64,000 bases of DNA from an uncultured Hyphomicrobiales bacterium (GCA_903885555.1 CAISIV010000148.1:49018-113017); one strand, 5' to 3'; positions 19,424-29,657 are shown, counted from the stretch's first letter. Numbers and translations are program-made. The notes: generated by a model not told the origin, from the sequence alone.

Positions 19424-20611
19424 CTAGTTCCCCGGCTTCAGCACGTCCTCGAGCCAGTCCCACATATACGCAGAGCAGATGCTCTGGTTATCGATTTGGC
19501 AATGGTGATAGCCGCCCTCTTCGCGCGTGAAGAGCTTGAACACCTTCTGCTTTGAGCCGACGGCGTCGAAGCACTTCTGCGCCTCGGGCAGTGGAATCTG
19601 CTCGTCGCCCTCGCCATGCAGCATCAGGAACGGGCAGGTTATTTTCTGCACCGCGCCATCGAGCTTGAACGGCTCAAGCTTTTTGAGCGCATCTTCCTGG
19701 CCGCTGGCGTTCAGCACCCACGAAATATGCTGGGCGGCCACCGACAGTGACGGTGTTACCGATGACGCGATGCGGTCGAAGCGGTCCTGCCAGATTTTCT
19801 GGTAGTCCCACTGCGCGCCCCAGGCGATGCAGCAGGCAAAGCGTTGCTCGAACGCGGCCGCGCGCGGCGCATAGTAGCCGCCGAGGCTGATCGCCATCAC
19901 GCCGATGCGTTTGGCATCGACCTCCGGCCGCGCCGCCAGCCATTCGTAGCACGGCGTCGCGTAATGTTCGGTGTCATGACGGAGGTACAGGTTTCGGAAA
20001 CGGATCGCCTCGCCATTGCCGGGCCCATCCACGATCAGACAGGCGATGCCGCGCGCCGCAAGATCGGCGACACCCTTGAGATACTGAATCTCCTTGGTGA
20101 CATCGAGCCCATCGAAAAACACCATGGCTGGCACCTTCTTGCCGCCATTCATCGGCTCCGCGTGGACGTAGATCGCCGGAAGAGTAGTGTCACCGTAGGG
20201 AATCTCGACGTGCTCGAGTTTGGGACGCTTTAGATACTTCGCCGCGTCACGCAGACAATGAACGCCACGCATATAGGCGTCGTTGCCTTCCTTGCTCTTG
20301 GGTTGCAGGAAGCGCTCGCCGACATGGTAGTAGGCGCTGGCACGCTTGAGATATTCCGCGCCGCTCTTGCCATGTCCGTCGGCAATCCGTTCCCGCCCAC
20401 GATCCTCGACCGTGCGGGCCTCCTTGGCCCACTCGCGGAACCACACGTCGTCATTGCCGACGTGATCCTTGAGGCGCAGACCGATGCGGTGGATTTCGCC
20501 GATTTCCGCCCCACCCCACGGCGCCATGTTCAGGCCGATGAGCAGGCCGTGCGACCAGCGGTAGTTCTCCGGAAAGTAGACAAACGACAATTCTTCTTGT
20601 TTTTGCGACAT
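19424..20611 (-). CDS. alpha/beta hydrolase (FrsA / dihydroxypseudooxynicotine hydrolase-like)
   Basis: VIGVMAISLGGYYAPRAAAFE-type nucleophile elbow, GPGNGEAIRFRNLYLRHD, C-terminal HHCQID; start re-assigned to MSQKQEELS. Confidence 0.7.
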   Translation of the reverse strand: MSQKQEELSFVYFPENYRWSHGLLIGLNMAPWGGAEIGEIHRIGLRLKDHVGNDDVWFREWAKEARTVEDRGRERIADGHGKSGAEYLKRASAYYHVGERFLQPKSKEGNDAYMRGVHCLRDAAKYLKRPKLEHVEIPYGDTTLPAIYVHAEPMNGGKKVPAMVFFDGLDVTKEIQYLKGVADLAARGIACLIVDGPGNGEAIRFRNLYLRHDTEHYATPCYEWLAARPEVDAKRIGVMAISLGGYYAPRAAAFEQRFACCIAWGAQWDYQKIWQDRFDRIASSVTPSLSVAAQHISWVLNASGQEDALKKLEPFKLDGAVQKITCPFLMLHGEGDEQIPLPEAQKCFDAVGSKQKVFKLFTREEGGYHHCQIDNQSICSAYMWDWLEDVLKPGN

Positions 20612-20770
20612 GCGAAATTCCCAACCCTGTGTTCTCGTTCGCACCAATTGAATCTATTTCAAAGCGCGAGGCAACCGTTGTAGCCTGACGCCGCAACCGG
20701 TTCCGCACCGCAACAATAGTTTCACAATACGAACGGCCGTTTCAGCGGCCGCGCACATGCAAGGCCCTCC

Positions 20771-23092
20771 ATGAACAAGCCGCACGCCCCCTTCCGCCTC
20801 GAAGAAGCAACCATCGACGAGTTGCACGCCGCGATCCAATCTGGCGAGACAACGGTCAAGGCCACGGTCGAGCATTACATCGCACGCGTGCGCGCCTTCA
20901 ACGGCCCATCGAGCATGCTGGTGACGGAAGACGGCGCCGATATTCCTGAAGCGACGGGAGCCGTGCGCGGTGGCAAGCCGCTCAAGTTTCCGACCAAGAC
21001 GATGAAGATGTCGGACCTTGTGCCCGACCTCGACAAATACAAGGGCCCGCCGCTCGAATACGGCCGCATGGAAGCGACCGCGTCCGATCCTTCGGTACAG
21101 CAACAGTTCGGCACCATCGTCGGCATTCCCAACGCCGGTCAGGTCAATTCCATTGGCACCTTGAATATTCGCGGCGAACGCTCGGTCACCTGCCGTGGCG
21201 ACTACGACCTGCATCCGTCGAAAGGCCCGTTGCCGAAAGGCGCGCCGCCGATCTGCGAATTCTTCCGTCATCAGCCGGACGCGCTCGAACGCGCCGCCGA
21301 ACTCGACGCGCAATTCGGGCGCAATCCAGACCTCGACAAGATGCCGATGTACGGCGTCGTGTTTTCGTTCAAGGACCCGTTCGACACCAAGGACATGCGC
21401 TCAACCGGTGGCGGCGACGCGTCCTACGACTTCGATTTCCCGGCGCGCGACCACAGACTGGTCGAGCAGTTGCGCAACAAGGGCGCTATCATCTTCGCCA
21501 AGGCGATCAACACCGAATATAACGGCCGCGCCGGCGATCCCGGTGGCCGGCACCAGCCCGCGAAGGTGATCCCCTCCGTGCTCGGCTATCAGCGCGCGAC
21601 CTGGGGCGGCAATCCGTCGAATCCCTACGACACGACGCGTGCGGCTTCGCTCGGCTCCAGCTCGGGTTCGGCGCTATCGGTGTCAACCAACATGGTGATG
21701 GCGAGCCTCGGCGAGGAAACGCGCGCCTCCTGCCGCGGCCCGTCCAACCACAATGCCGTGGCGCTGATCCTGCCGCACAAGGCGATGATCGGCTTCGACG
21801 GAGGCGCCATCGGCGCTGACATCCATTGCGACCGCACCGGCATCCACGCCCGCAACCTGCCCGACTGCGCGAAAATCCTCGATGCGCTGAAAGACCCGGA
21901 CGACGGCTATTACGATCCGCGCGATCCGTTCACGACCGTGCCGCGCTCGTCGGTCATTGCCGGCGGCTACAGCAAGCACGCCACCGCCAATGGTGCGCCC
22001 GGCGCGCTGAAGGGCGTACGGCTCGGCGTCATTCGCGAGTCGATGGTCTATCCGAAGGATTCGATCACCGAGAAGCCCATCGTCGACGCCGCCAAGAAGG
22101 AAATCCAGAGCGTGCTCGCCGATAAGCTCGGCGCGACGCTTGTCGAATCCGGCGATCCGCTGTGGCAGCCGGATCCCAGTTGCGAAAAAATGACGGTGGA
22201 TTTCCGCCGCGCGTTGGCGCTTCTTATACCGGTGTTCATGCCGGACATCCTGTTCCGGCTCGGCAAGGACGGCACGCCACTGTTCAAGGAATTCGCCGCC
22301 GCCATCATTCCCACTGAATTCTTCCCGGGCAAGACCTTCGGCACCGGCAAAATGATGCCGATCGATTATTGCGTGGCGCTGGCCGACGGCCACATCGAGG
22401 GGCCGATCAATCTCGATATCGGCACCATCCAGCAGCAGGAGCTGTCCAACACCTTCCGCTTCCACATTCCACAATATTTGACGCGGCGCGCCGCCGACTG
22501 GAAGGCCAAGGGCTTCACCGAAACGCTGACCAGCTTTGCCGAGCTCAACAAGCGCTCCAAGTTCTGGGGCGACGACCAGCGTTCGGCCTTCAAGAACTGG
22601 GAAGAGATCGCCGATCCGCGCAATCCGCTCGACGGCCGCCAGGGCGTCAACGAGCGCATCATGCTGCGCGAATTGCTGCGCCGCGCCGATATGATGGTGA
22701 TCCTGGAGAACAAGCTCGACGCGCTGGTGCGTCTGCATACGCCCTGGGCGCCGGGCCTCATCGGCCATCCGCATCAATACGACCTGCCGAGCAACCTGCG
22801 GCCGGAGTCGCTCTATGGCCCCAACGCCGGGCTCACCGAAATGCTGGTGCCGGCTGGATACGTGACGACTGTCTACGATCCGGTATTCAAACTCACGGTC
22901 GACGGCAAGAAATACGTGTCGCAAGGCTCGCACACGCCGACGTCGATTCCCGCGCCCGGCCTGCCCTTCTCGCTGGTGTTCCGCGCCGAACCGGGCAAGG
23001 AAGATCGCCTGCTGGAAATCGCGTCATCATACGAAGCAGCGTCCAAGCGCCGCGTTCCGCCGCCGGCGTTCGGGCCTATCCCAAAAACTTAA
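20771..23092 (+). CDS. large, divergent amidase-signature family protein (773 aa)
   Basis: FSFKDPFDTKDM, LGSSSGSALSVSTNMVMASLGEETRASCRGPSNHN in the amidase-signature position. Confidence 0.75.
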   Translation: MNKPHAPFRLEEATIDELHAAIQSGETTVKATVEHYIARVRAFNGPSSMLVTEDGADIPEATGAVRGGKPLKFPTKTMKMSDLVPDLDKYKGPPLEYGRMEATASDPSVQQQFGTIVGIPNAGQVNSIGTLNIRGERSVTCRGDYDLHPSKGPLPKGAPPICEFFRHQPDALERAAELDAQFGRNPDLDKMPMYGVVFSFKDPFDTKDMRSTGGGDASYDFDFPARDHRLVEQLRNKGAIIFAKAINTEYNGRAGDPGGRHQPAKVIPSVLGYQRATWGGNPSNPYDTTRAASLGSSSGSALSVSTNMVMASLGEETRASCRGPSNHNAVALILPHKAMIGFDGGAIGADIHCDRTGIHARNLPDCAKILDALKDPDDGYYDPRDPFTTVPRSSVIAGGYSKHATANGAPGALKGVRLGVIRESMVYPKDSITEKPIVDAAKKEIQSVLADKLGATLVESGDPLWQPDPSCEKMTVDFRRALALLIPVFMPDILFRLGKDGTPLFKEFAAAIIPTEFFPGKTFGTGKMMPIDYCVALADGHIEGPINLDIGTIQQQELSNTFRFHIPQYLTRRAADWKAKGFTETLTSFAELNKRSKFWGDDQRSAFKNWEEIADPRNPLDGRQGVNERIMLRELLRRADMMVILENKLDALVRLHTPWAPGLIGHPHQYDLPSNLRPESLYGPNAGLTEMLVPAGYVTTVYDPVFKLTVDGKKYVSQGSHTPTSIPAPGLPFSLVFRAEPGKEDRLLEIASSYEAASKRRVPPPAFGPIPKT

Positions 23093-23200
23093 GGCTAGCG
23101 GTACGCCCTTTGACATTGCGGCGCATTCGTCCTCTTATTTTGCTTCGTTGTTCGGGCTGTCGGGGCCCATCGTTGCAAAGAAAGTCGACAGCGTCGGCCG

Positions 23201-24061
23201 ATGAAGCCTGCCCCGTTCAAATATGTCATCGCGCGCACGCTGGATGAGGCGCTCGCCGCCAAGGCGGAATACGGCGACGAAGCACGCTTTCTCGCCGGCG
23301 GCCAAAGCCTCGTGCCGACGATGAACTTCCGGATGGCTATGCCCGCCGTCCTGATCGACATCAATCCGCTGACCGAATTGTCAGGCATCAAGGCCAATGG
23401 CGTGACGCGCATCGGCGCGATGACGCGATACCGGATGCTGGAGGCTGACGCCGGCATCGGCGAACGTCTGCGGATCATTCATGAAGCTTTGCCGCATATC
23501 GCGCATCCGCAGATCCGCAACCGTGGTACGCTCGGCGGCAATCTTTCGCACGCCGATCCGGCCTCCGAAATGCCGGCCATCATGCTGGCGCTGAACGCCA
23601 CGCTGTATCTGCGCTCGGCCAAGGCAGCGCGGCAGATTGCGGCGCGGGATTTCTTCGTCGGCGCGCTGGAAACCGTGATCGCACCCGATGAAATGCTGAC
23701 CGAAATTGTCGTGCCGCATCTCCCCGCCAATAGCGGCGCCTGTTTCATGGAAGTCGCACGCCGCCAAGGCGATTTCGCCATCGCCGGCATTGCCGCCATC
23801 GTGACGCGCGGCGCGGACGGCACCTGCACGCGGGCGCGGCTGACGTATTGCGGCGTCGCGCAAACGCCGTTCTATGCCGACGACGCGGCGCAATCGCTGA
23901 TCGGTGGCCCAGTCACGCCGGCGGCCATCAAGCAGGCCGCCGCTCTGGCGATGGAAGCGCTCGATCCGCCCGGCAATTCTCACGCCGATCCGAGTTATCA
24001 GCGCCATGTCGCCGGCGTGCTGACGCGGCGCGCGCTCGCAACGGCATGGGCGCGCACATGA
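23201..24061 (+). CDS. molybdenum hydroxylase FAD-binding subunit (CoxM-like), set 1
   Basis: FLAGGQSLVPTMNFR and IRNRGTLGGNLSHADPASEMPA FAD motifs. Confidence 0.9.
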   Translation: MKPAPFKYVIARTLDEALAAKAEYGDEARFLAGGQSLVPTMNFRMAMPAVLIDINPLTELSGIKANGVTRIGAMTRYRMLEADAGIGERLRIIHEALPHIAHPQIRNRGTLGGNLSHADPASEMPAIMLALNATLYLRSAKAARQIAARDFFVGALETVIAPDEMLTEIVVPHLPANSGACFMEVARRQGDFAIAGIAAIVTRGADGTCTRARLTYCGVAQTPFYADDAAQSLIGGPVTPAAIKQAAALAMEALDPPGNSHADPSYQRHVAGVLTRRALATAWART

Positions 24062-24534
24062 CCGACAGCCATACCATCGCCGTGACCGTTAACGGCGTGC
24101 GCACCGAGAAGTCGGTCGAGCCGCGCCTGTTGCTGAGCGATTTCATCCGCCACGAACTGATGCTCGCCGGCACGCATGTCGGCTGCGAGCACGGCGTCTG
24201 CGGCGCCTGCACGATTCTGTTTGATGGATTTCCAACGCGTTCCTGCCTGATGTTCGCGGTGCAGGCCGACGGCCACGAGATTGCGACCGTCGAGGGCCTG
24301 AGCAAGGGTGAAACCCTTCATCCGCTGCAACAGGCCATGCACGACAGTCACGGACTGCAATGCGGCTACTGCACGCCCGGCATCTTGATGACGATGTCGG
24401 CATTCCTCGACAGCAACCCCTCGCCCGACGAGCATGCGGTGCGTGAGGCTTTGTCCGGCAATCTGTGTCGCTGTACCGGCTACCAGCACATCGTCGATGC
24501 CGTGCTGCTCGCCGCCGAACGGATGCGCACATGA
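24058..24534 (+). CDS. molybdenum hydroxylase 2Fe-2S subunit (CoxS-like), set 1
   Basis: GCEHGVCGACTILFDGFPTRSC, LQCGYCTPG, LCRCTGY; ATGA overlap with CoxM-like gene. Confidence 0.95.
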   Translation: MTDSHTIAVTVNGVRTEKSVEPRLLLSDFIRHELMLAGTHVGCEHGVCGACTILFDGFPTRSCLMFAVQADGHEIATVEGLSKGETLHPLQQAMHDSHGLQCGYCTPGILMTMSAFLDSNPSPDEHAVREALSGNLCRCTGYQHIVDAVLLAAERMRT

Positions 24535-26879
24535 GCAGCCGTGAAACCCGCAATTTTGGCGCCCCCATCCGCCGCAACGAGGACAGGAAGCTCCTCACCG
24601 GCAAGGCGCTGTTTGTCGACGACCTCGAAATTCCCGGCATGCTCTATGCCGCGCTGCTGCGCAGCTCGGTCGCGCACGGAGAGCTGATCTCGGTTGATGT
24701 CTCCGCGGCTTTGGCGCGCGAGGGCGTTGTCGCCGCCTATACCGCGCACGACCTCGGCGATTTCTGGCAGCCCGGGCCCCTGCTGGTGCCGCCGCCGCCG
24801 ATCGAGGGCGTCATCTTCAATCTGCGCACGCATGCCTGTCTCGCCAAGGACAAGGTGCGCTATGTCGGCGAGCCTCTCGCCATCGTTATCGCCGAGAGCC
24901 GCTATATCGCCGAAGACGCGCTGGCCGATATCGCGGTCGAGATCGAGCAATTGCCCGCGGTCGTCGATCTCGAAGCCGCGCTCAAGCCCGGCGCGGCGCT
25001 GGTGCACGACGATCTGCGCAGCAATGTGTCCGCCCATGTTCGCCAGAAGAACGGCGACTACGCCGCGGCGGCCGCGAAAGCCGCGCACATCATCAAGCGC
25101 CGTTTCGCCTACGAGCACGGTATTTCGTCGCCGATGGAAACGCGCGGCGTGGTGGCGCAGTGGGACGAGCGCGCCGGTCAGTTGACGGTATGGGATACGA
25201 CGCAGGCGCCGGTGTTCCTGCGCAACGGGCTGGCCGCCGTTTTCGGTCTTAGTGAGCGGCAGGTGCGTGTCGTGGCACCCTTCGTCGGCGGCGGCTTCGG
25301 TCCGAAGATCATGATGTTCTACCCCGAGGAATTGCTTGTTCCGTGGGCTTCTACGAGGCTTAACAGGCCCATCAAATGGATCGAAGACCGGCTCGAGCAT
25401 TTCGTCGCAACGACGCATGAGCGCGGCCAAATCCACGATGCTCAGATCGCGCTCGACGCCGAGGGCCGCATCCTCGGGGTGAAGGATGTGTTCCTGCACG
25501 ATACCGGCGCCTACGATCCGTACGGCCTGACGGTGCCGATCAACAGCCAGTGCACGTTGCTCGGGCCTTACGTCATTCCCGCTTATGACAGCACCTTCAC
25601 TGCCGTGTTCACGACGCTGCCAATCGTGACGCCGTATCGTGGCGCCGGACGTCAGCACGGCGTCTTTGTCATCGAGCGGCTGCTCGACATCGCGGCGCAC
25701 GAACTCAAGATCGATCCCGCTGAAATCCGCCGCCGCAATCTCATTCCGCCGGACGCATTCCCCTACGACAACAAGATCATCTATCAGGACTTCGCACCGC
25801 TTTCCTACGACAGCGGCAATTACGAGCCGATCCTGAACAAAGCGCTCGACGCCATCGGCTATGCCGGCTTCAAGGACGAACAGAAGAAAGCGCTCAGCGA
25901 GGGCAAACACCTCGGCATCGCCATCGCCAACTATGTCGAGGGCACCGGCATCGGCCCCTATGAAGGCGCGCGCGTGCAGGTGCAGGCCAACGGCCGCGTC
26001 AGCGTCGCCACCGGTATCGGCACGCAGGGCCAGGGCCACTTTACTGTGTTCGCGCAAATTGTTGCGGACCAGGTCGGCTGCCTCGTCACCGACGTCGATG
26101 TCGTCACCGGCGACACCGACCGCTTTCATTGGGGCGCCGGGACCTTCGCCAGTCGCGGCGCGGTGGTTGCCGGCAATGCCGTCAACGAAGCGGCGCTCGT
26201 TGTACGGCAAAAAATTCTCAAACTCGCCGCCGACCATTTCGAATGCGCGGAAGAAGATCTCGAGCTCGGCAACGGCGAAGTGCAGATCGTCGGCGTGCCC
26301 GGCCGCTCGGTACGGTTATCGGAGCTGGCGATGAAGGCCAACCCGATGCGCGGCGCGGTCAAGCCCGGCACCGAGCCCGGTCTGGAATCGACGCAATATT
26401 TTGGCCCGCCGGGCGGCGCGACCGCCAGCGGCGTTCACGCCATGATCATCGAAGTCGATCCTGAGCTACTGACGCTGGAGATCAAAAAATACGTCGTAGT
26501 GCACGACTGTGGCACGGTCATCAATCCGCTGATCCTGGCCGGACAAATTCACGGCGGCGTTGCGCAAGGCATTGGCAATGCCTTTTACGAGAAACTGCTG
26601 TTCGACGACGCCGGCCAACTGCTCAACGCCTCGCTCGCCGACTACCTGCTGCCCACCTCGCTCGACGTTCCGCGTATGCAACTTGAGCATACTGTCACCC
26701 CCTCGCCGCTCAATCCGCTCGGCATCAAGGGCGCGGGCGAAGCCGGCGCCATTCCGGTCGGCCCGCTATTCGCGCAGGCCATCGAAGATGCGCTCGGTCT
26801 CAAGGCCAAAGGCATCGAATTGCTGGAAATTCCACTGAGCCCCGGCCGCCTTTGGCAGCTGATCACCCAAGCCGGCTGA
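24531..26879 (+). CDS. molybdenum hydroxylase large (Moco) subunit, CoxL-like, set 1
   Basis: VTPYRGAGRQHG active-site loop, VGGGFGPK, GIKGAGEAGAIPVG catalytic Glu motif; start re-assigned to MSSRETRNFG. Confidence 0.95.
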   Translation: MSSRETRNFGAPIRRNEDRKLLTGKALFVDDLEIPGMLYAALLRSSVAHGELISVDVSAALAREGVVAAYTAHDLGDFWQPGPLLVPPPPIEGVIFNLRTHACLAKDKVRYVGEPLAIVIAESRYIAEDALADIAVEIEQLPAVVDLEAALKPGAALVHDDLRSNVSAHVRQKNGDYAAAAAKAAHIIKRRFAYEHGISSPMETRGVVAQWDERAGQLTVWDTTQAPVFLRNGLAAVFGLSERQVRVVAPFVGGGFGPKIMMFYPEELLVPWASTRLNRPIKWIEDRLEHFVATTHERGQIHDAQIALDAEGRILGVKDVFLHDTGAYDPYGLTVPINSQCTLLGPYVIPAYDSTFTAVFTTLPIVTPYRGAGRQHGVFVIERLLDIAAHELKIDPAEIRRRNLIPPDAFPYDNKIIYQDFAPLSYDSGNYEPILNKALDAIGYAGFKDEQKKALSEGKHLGIAIANYVEGTGIGPYEGARVQVQANGRVSVATGIGTQGQGHFTVFAQIVADQVGCLVTDVDVVTGDTDRFHWGAGTFASRGAVVAGNAVNEAALVVRQKILKLAADHFECAEEDLELGNGEVQIVGVPGRSVRLSELAMKANPMRGAVKPGTEPGLESTQYFGPPGGATASGVHAMIIEVDPELLTLEIKKYVVVHDCGTVINPLILAGQIHGGVAQGIGNAFYEKLLFDDAGQLLNASLADYLLPTSLDVPRMQLEHTVTPSPLNPLGIKGAGEAGAIPVGPLFAQAIEDALGLKAKGIELLEIPLSPGRLWQLITQAG

Positions 26880-26953
26880 TCAATGCGATTTGATTGGCGC
26901 ACGGCTTGCGCACGTGTTCTTGCTTAGAAATAGTTGGCATCTGTCTAAACAAT

Positions 26954-26969
26954 AGGCACGCTATTTGCA
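26954..26969 (+). promoter_or_regulatory. putative sigma-54 promoter AGGCACG-CTAT-TTGCA
   Basis: GG-N10-GC spacing exact (GG 26955-6, GC 26967-8); one mismatch to TGGCACG-N4-TTGCW; ~87 bp upstream of BMP gene start. Confidence 0.65.
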
Positions 26970-27055
26970 TTGCCGTTTGCAAGTATTTCGCATCTGCCGG
27001 GCTGCGAGCTTCTAACGATCCAAAGCGTTCTAACGAACAGAAGGATGTGCCAGTC

Positions 27056-28138
27056 ATGCAACTAAAGAAGATCATTCCGTTGGCCGCGGTCGCCGCGATG
27101 ACCTGCGGCGCCGTCGCTTACGCCGCCGGTTTCACCCTGTCGGCACCGCCGAAAATTGCTTTCCTCTATTTCGCCGACAAAGGCGACGGCGGCTGGACGC
27201 AGGCCTTCGACGAGGCGCGGCCGAAAATCGAAAAAGCGCTCAACATGAAGCTGCCGTTCGTCGAGAACGTGCCTGAAGTCGCCGGCAAGATCACGCCGGC
27301 CGCCGAAAGCTTCATCAACCGCGGCTACAACGTCATCATCGGCACCGCCTTCGGCTATTCCGACACCTTCAAGACGCTCGCGGAAAAGTACCCGAAGGTT
27401 GCCTTCCTCAACGCCTCCGGCACAACCAACGGCGCGAACCTCGAGTCCTTCTATGGCCGCACGTATGAGAGCCAGTATCTCTGCGGCATGATCGCCGGCG
27501 CGATGTCCAAGACCGGCAAGCTCGGCTTCGTCGCCGCGCATCCGATCGGCCCGGTCAACTGGACCATCAACGCCTACGAACTCGGCGCACAGCAGTTCAA
27601 CCCGAAGGCGACCGTAACCGTTATCTTTACCGGCTCCTGGAACGACCCGGTCAAGGAACGCGCGGCGGCGCAGGCCATGGCCGACCAGGGCATCGACGTC
27701 ATCGGCCAGCACGTCGACACCCCGACGCCGCAGATCGTGGCGCAGGAACGCAAGATCTTCGGCACCGGCCACCATCGCGATCTGCGCGAATTCGCGCCGA
27801 AAGCGACGCTGTGCTCCTCGGCCTGGACCTGGGACAAGCACCTGATCCCGACCTTGAAGAAGATTGCGGCCGGTAACTGGGAGCCGAGCCCCTATGGCGC
27901 CTTCCCCGGCATCAAGGACGGCGGCACCGACATCGCATGCTGCGGCGCCTCTGTGCCGAAAGACGTCGTCGCCAAAGTGATGGCCGAGCGCGATGCCATC
28001 ATCAAGGGCAAGCAGATCTTCACCGGCCCAATGAAGGACACGACCGGCAAGGAACGTCTCGCGGCTGGCGTGAAGATCGACGACGGCGGGCTCTGGAAGA
28101 TGGACTGGTACGTCCCCGGCGTGATCGCGCAGAAATGA
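27056..28138 (+). CDS. BMP family ABC transporter substrate-binding protein
   Basis: Signal peptide; IAFLYFADKGDGGWTQAFDEARPKIE, INRGYNVIIGTAFGYSD; followed by cognate ATPase/permeases; start re-assigned. Confidence 0.9.
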   Translation: MQLKKIIPLAAVAAMTCGAVAYAAGFTLSAPPKIAFLYFADKGDGGWTQAFDEARPKIEKALNMKLPFVENVPEVAGKITPAAESFINRGYNVIIGTAFGYSDTFKTLAEKYPKVAFLNASGTTNGANLESFYGRTYESQYLCGMIAGAMSKTGKLGFVAAHPIGPVNWTINAYELGAQQFNPKATVTVIFTGSWNDPVKERAAAQAMADQGIDVIGQHVDTPTPQIVAQERKIFGTGHHRDLREFAPKATLCSSAWTWDKHLIPTLKKIAAGNWEPSPYGAFPGIKDGGTDIACCGASVPKDVVAKVMAERDAIIKGKQIFTGPMKDTTGKERLAAGVKIDDGGLWKMDWYVPGVIAQK

Positions 28139-28157
28139 TCGTGAGCGTCAAACGCTC

Positions 28158-29657
28158 ATGAGCGTTGCACTCGAACTCGAGGGCATACGCAAATCCTTCG
28201 ACGGTGTCGTGGCCCTGAACGATGCGGTGTTCAGGGCCCGTCCCGGCGAAGTCCACGCCCTCCTCGGTGAGAACGGCGCCGGCAAGTCCTCGTTGATGAA
28301 CGTTGCCGCCGGCCTTTATGCGCCGGATGCCGGACGCATCATCATCGGCGGCGAAGCGGTGTCGCTGAGCGGGCCGTCCGATGCGCGTGCCCGCGGCATC
28401 GGCATGGTGCATCAGCATTTCAAACTGGTGAAGCCTTTCACCATTGCGGAAAACATCCTGCTCGCCAATCGACGGCCGAGTTATCGCGGCGGCATGCAGG
28501 ACATCCGCGCAGCCATCAAGAAGCAGGCTGCCGAACTCGGTTTCGATCTCGATCCGGAACGCCGCGTCGAGGGCCTCACGGTCGCCGAGCAGCAGCAAGT
28601 CGAGATCGTCAAGGTTCTGGTCGGCGGCGTTCGCATCCTCATTCTCGACGAGCCGACCGCGGTGCTGACGGATGCGGAAGCCGAGCGCCTGCTGGAGACC
28701 ATCAGCGGACTTGCCGCCAGCGGCACCGCAATCGTACTGGTCACGCATAAACTGCATGAAGTGAAAAAATACGCCGACGCCGTCACCATCATGCGCGGCG
28801 GCAAGACCGTGACGACTCTCGATCCCAAACAGGCGACCGCCGCCGAATTGACCGAACTCACCGTCGGCCAGACCGCGCCGCTGCCGGCGCGCTCGCAGCG
28901 CGGCAACACCAGCACCATGCTCAATGTCGGCGCATTGACATACGCGCGGCCCGACGGCCGCGTGATGCTCAATGGCGCTACATTCTTTGTCCGCGCTGGG
29001 GAGATCTACGGCATCGCCGGTGTCAGCGGCAACGGCCAGGCCGAACTCGCCGAGACATTGATCGGCGCACGTGAGCCGACCTCCGGCGAAATCTTCCTCG
29101 ACGGCGTTGGCAATGTCGGCAACGCGCCGGCGACGCGCCGGGCGGCGGCGCTGGCCGCCATTCCGGCCGACCGTTACGCCTATGCGCTGGCCGGCGGCCT
29201 ATCCATCGCCGACAATTTCTCGGTCGCCAGCATTCGTTCCGGCCGCTACGGCTCGCTGGCGATGATCGACCGTGCCGCCATGCGCCGCGACGCCGCCGCC
29301 GCGGTGAAAGAGTACGACGTGCAAGGCGTTCGCAATGTCGGCCAGAAGGCCGCGCTCCTGTCCGGCGGCAACGCCCAGAAGCTGGTGATCGCGCGTGAAT
29401 TCAGCCGCGAGCCCGCGGTCATCGTCGCCCATAGCCCCAGCCGGGGGCTCGACGCGCGCGCCTCAGCCGCGGTGCACGAAAGTCTGCTGGCAGCGCGCGA
29501 ACGCGGCGCCGGTGTCGTTTTGATCAGCGAGGACCTAGACGAAGTCCTCAGCCTGTCCGACCGTATCGGGGTCATGAACAAAGGGCGCATCGTCGCCGAA
29601 TTCGACCGCCCCGCCGACCGGCAGGCCATTGGCCGCGCCATGGTCGATCATGCATGA
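28158..29657 (+). CDS. BMP/nucleoside-type ABC transporter ATP-binding protein (tandem ATPase domains)
   Basis: Walker A GENGAGKSS, signature region LTVAEQQQVEIVK, second half ALLSGGNAQKLVIARE. Confidence 0.9.
   Translation: MSVALELEGIRKSFDGVVALNDAVFRARPGEVHALLGENGAGKSSLMNVAAGLYAPDAGRIIIGGEAVSLSGPSDARARGIGMVHQHFKLVKPFTIAENILLANRRPSYRGGMQDIRAAIKKQAAELGFDLDPERRVEGLTVAEQQQVEIVKVLVGGVRILILDEPTAVLTDAEAERLLETISGLAASGTAIVLVTHKLHEVKKYADAVTIMRGGKTVTTLDPKQATAAELTELTVGQTAPLPARSQRGNTSTMLNVGALTYARPDGRVMLNGATFFVRAGEIYGIAGVSGNGQAELAETLIGAREPTSGEIFLDGVGNVGNAPATRRAAALAAIPADRYAYALAGGLSIADNFSVASIRSGRYGSLAMIDRAAMRRDAAAAVKEYDVQGVRNVGQKAALLSGGNAQKLVIAREFSREPAVIVAHSPSRGLDARASAAVHESLLAARERGAGVVLISEDLDEVLSLSDRIGVMNKGRIVAEFDRPADRQAIGRAMVDHA

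Noticed and set aside
24480-26237. 585-aa minus-strand ORF antisense to CoxL set 1 (and similar ORFs at 40618-42153, 21683-22933, 51233-52621, 47396-48607)
   Set aside because: Codon-bias shadow ORFs; no recognisable motifs and opposite strand has clear family proteins.
24531-26879. True aerobic CO dehydrogenase
   Set aside because: Active-site loop is PYRGAGR, not AYxCSFR; better described as a CoxL-like molybdenum hydroxylase of unknown substrate.
26895-26910. A second sigma-54 site TTGGCGCACGGCTTGCG with GG-N10-GC spacing
   Set aside because: Matches spacing but deviates at CACG and the final W; more likely chance or part of the dyad at 26897-26911.
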